7,832 nt of DNA from the NCBI GenBank assembly GCA_947466165.1, contig CANIDW010000066.1:1-7832 (forward strand), in the 5' to 3' direction. Made by a program: the position numbers and the translations under genes. Below, one piece after another: positions 7,089 to 7,832 of this stretch. Every line of letters begins with the position of its first letter. The stretch's first letter is position 1. The DNA is from Comamonadaceae bacterium (GTDB taxonomy: Bacteria; Pseudomonadota; Gammaproteobacteria; Burkholderiales; Burkholderiaceae_C). Below the pieces are notes generated by a model that searched no databases, was not told the DNA's origin, and saw only the letters and a program-made list of their open reading frames with translations.

Positions 7089-7461
7089 TATCAGCACGCC
7101 ACTCGGCGCGCGTCATGCTGTAGTGCAGGCCCACGCTGTCGCAGTCGGGGTACACCGCGGTTTTGGCGCTGCGCACATCCACAGCGCGCACCCGCCCGTC
7201 CAGCGCAAAGCAGATGTCGATGACTTCCTGCATCAGCGTTTCCTGCAAATTGAAGTGGCGCGAGCCCATCAAGGCAGAGACCTGCGCACGCAAGGCGTCA
7301 TAGTCCACCGTTTCGGCGATGGTGTCATGCCGGGTGCGGTAGTCCGCATCAAGGGCTAAGCGCAGGTCCAGGCGAAAGGGTTGAGGGCCTGTTTTTTCAA
7401 AAGCGTGAATGCCGATAGACACCGGCAATTGCAGTGCGGCCAGTTCAATCCATTTGTCCAT
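7081..7461 (-). CDS. folB: Dihydroneopterin aldolase family protein FolB
   Basis: FolB splits 7,8-dihydroneopterin into 6-hydroxymethyl-7,8-dihydropterin and glycolaldehyde, a cytosolic step of tetrahydrofolate synthesis. From ATG 7461 the product is 126 residues, near the family length of about 120. Residues matching the active-site set described for the S. aureus enzyme are visible: E22 (HAFEKTGPQPF), Y54 (TVDYDAL), E74 (NLQETLM) and K100 (RSAKTAVYP). The conserved core pattern of FolB/FolX proteins is present. GTG at 7464 is an alternative start, but ATG 7461 has AAGGA (7472-7468) at 6 nt and overlaps the stop of the upstream reductase by one base (TGATG), implying translational coupling. 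The C-terminal tail (PDCDSVGLHYSMTRAEW) departs from standard FolB. Because FolX, an epimerase, shares the fold, and the neighbour resembles FolM, a FolX-like role cannot be excluded. Confidence 0.85.
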   Translation of the reverse strand: MDKWIELAALQLPVSIGIHAFEKTGPQPFRLDLRLALDADYRTRHDTIAETVDYDALRAQVSALMGSRHFNLQETLMQEVIDICFALDGRVRAVDVRSAKTAVYPDCDSVGLHYSMTRAEWRADTA

Positions 7462-7832
7462 CACAAGTCCTTGTTCTCAAAAGCCACGTCGCGCTGTCGC
7501 GGCACCAGGTGCTGGCCGCCGTCCACCAGCAGCGTCTGACCGGTGACTACCAGGGCCTGGTCGAGCATCAGCACGGCCATGGCAATGTCTTGCGGCGTGC
7601 TGGACTGGCCGAGTGCGGCAATTTTTTGCGATCGTTCAAACTCGGCCGGCGTCATGTCGCCGCTGAGCAGGGTCACGCCGGGGCTGACGGCGTTGACGCG
7701 CAAATAAGGCGCGCAGCATTGCGCCAGGTAGCGGATGCTGGCGCCCGAGCCCAGCTTGGCCAGGGTGTACGACAGGTAGTCGATGTTGAGGTTTTCCAGC
7801 TTCTGGTCGAGCAGCGTCACCACATGGCCGGA
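7461..7832 (-). CDS. SDR family oxidoreductase, pteridine reductase (PTR1/FolM)-like (5' end outside window)
   Basis: The last 123 codons of a short-chain dehydrogenase are present and the frame stays open to the right edge. The catalytic YxxxK is seen as YTLAK (residues 22-26 of the fragment), followed by VNAVSPG (46-52) and the C-terminal VTGQTLLVDGG (96-106). The stretch LLDQKLENLNIDYLSYT, the DMTPAEFE segment after the SPG motif, and the DGGQHL ending resemble PTR1 and FolM, which reduce dihydropterins or dihydrofolate with NADPH, more than generic fatty-acid or sugar SDRs. The N-terminal cofactor motif TGxxxxxG lies beyond the edge and cannot be checked. It overlaps folB by one base, so the two are co-translated. 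The pairing with folB supports a pterin substrate, but that is inference. Confidence 0.85.
   Translation of the reverse strand, partial: SGHVVTLLDQKLENLNIDYLSYTLAKLGSGASIRYLAQCCAPYLRVNAVSPGVTLLSGDMTPAEFERSQKIAALGQSSTPQDIAMAVLMLDQALVVTGQTLLVDGGQHLVPRQRDVAFENKDL

Overview
The window is GC-rich, densely coding DNA. It looks like a betaproteobacterium of the Burkholderiales, most likely Comamonadaceae in the Rhodoferax/Polaromonas range. That placement rests on protein character and gene content and was not tested by a search. I see no mobile element, rRNA, tRNA or CRISPR array. Seven protein genes are supported, two of them cut by the window edges.

Left part (1-1632): the minus strand carries most of comM (yifB), an AAA+ Mg-chelatase-like helicase gene that runs off the left edge. 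It is divergent from glnK. The 234-bp gap between them holds a convincing nitrogen-control region: a sigma-54 -24/-12 element and two NtrC-type inverted repeats about 110-140 bp upstream of the predicted transcription start.

Nitrogen module (1633-3645): glnK (PII signal protein) and amtB (ammonium channel) form a two-gene operon closed by a strong intrinsic terminator. The PII T-loop tyrosine and the AmtB pore residues are intact. When nitrogen is short, NtrC would switch the operon on. When ammonium returns, de-uridylylated GlnK would plug AmtB. AmtB carries a long Ala/Pro-rich stretch after its signal peptide and a longer periplasmic loop than the E. coli protein.

Glycolate module (3851-7069): glcE, a YoaK/DUF1275 membrane protein gene, and glcF are packed with 5 and 10 nt gaps, so they look like one transcription unit. 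GlcE and GlcF are the second FAD subunit and the iron-sulfur subunit of glycolate dehydrogenase. The catalytic partner glcD is not in the window, and an uncharacterised membrane protein lies between the two subunit genes. This is the least ordinary arrangement here.

Right part (7081-7832, minus strand): a short-chain dehydrogenase resembling pteridine reductase (PTR1/FolM type, N-terminus beyond the edge) overlaps folB (dihydroneopterin aldolase) by one base in a TGATG junction. This is a small pterin/folate unit convergent with glcF.

I do not see an obviously new defence, mobile or RNA system. The points most worth checking are the glcE-DUF1275-glcF layout without glcD, and the NtrC/sigma-54 control region that may also touch comM.
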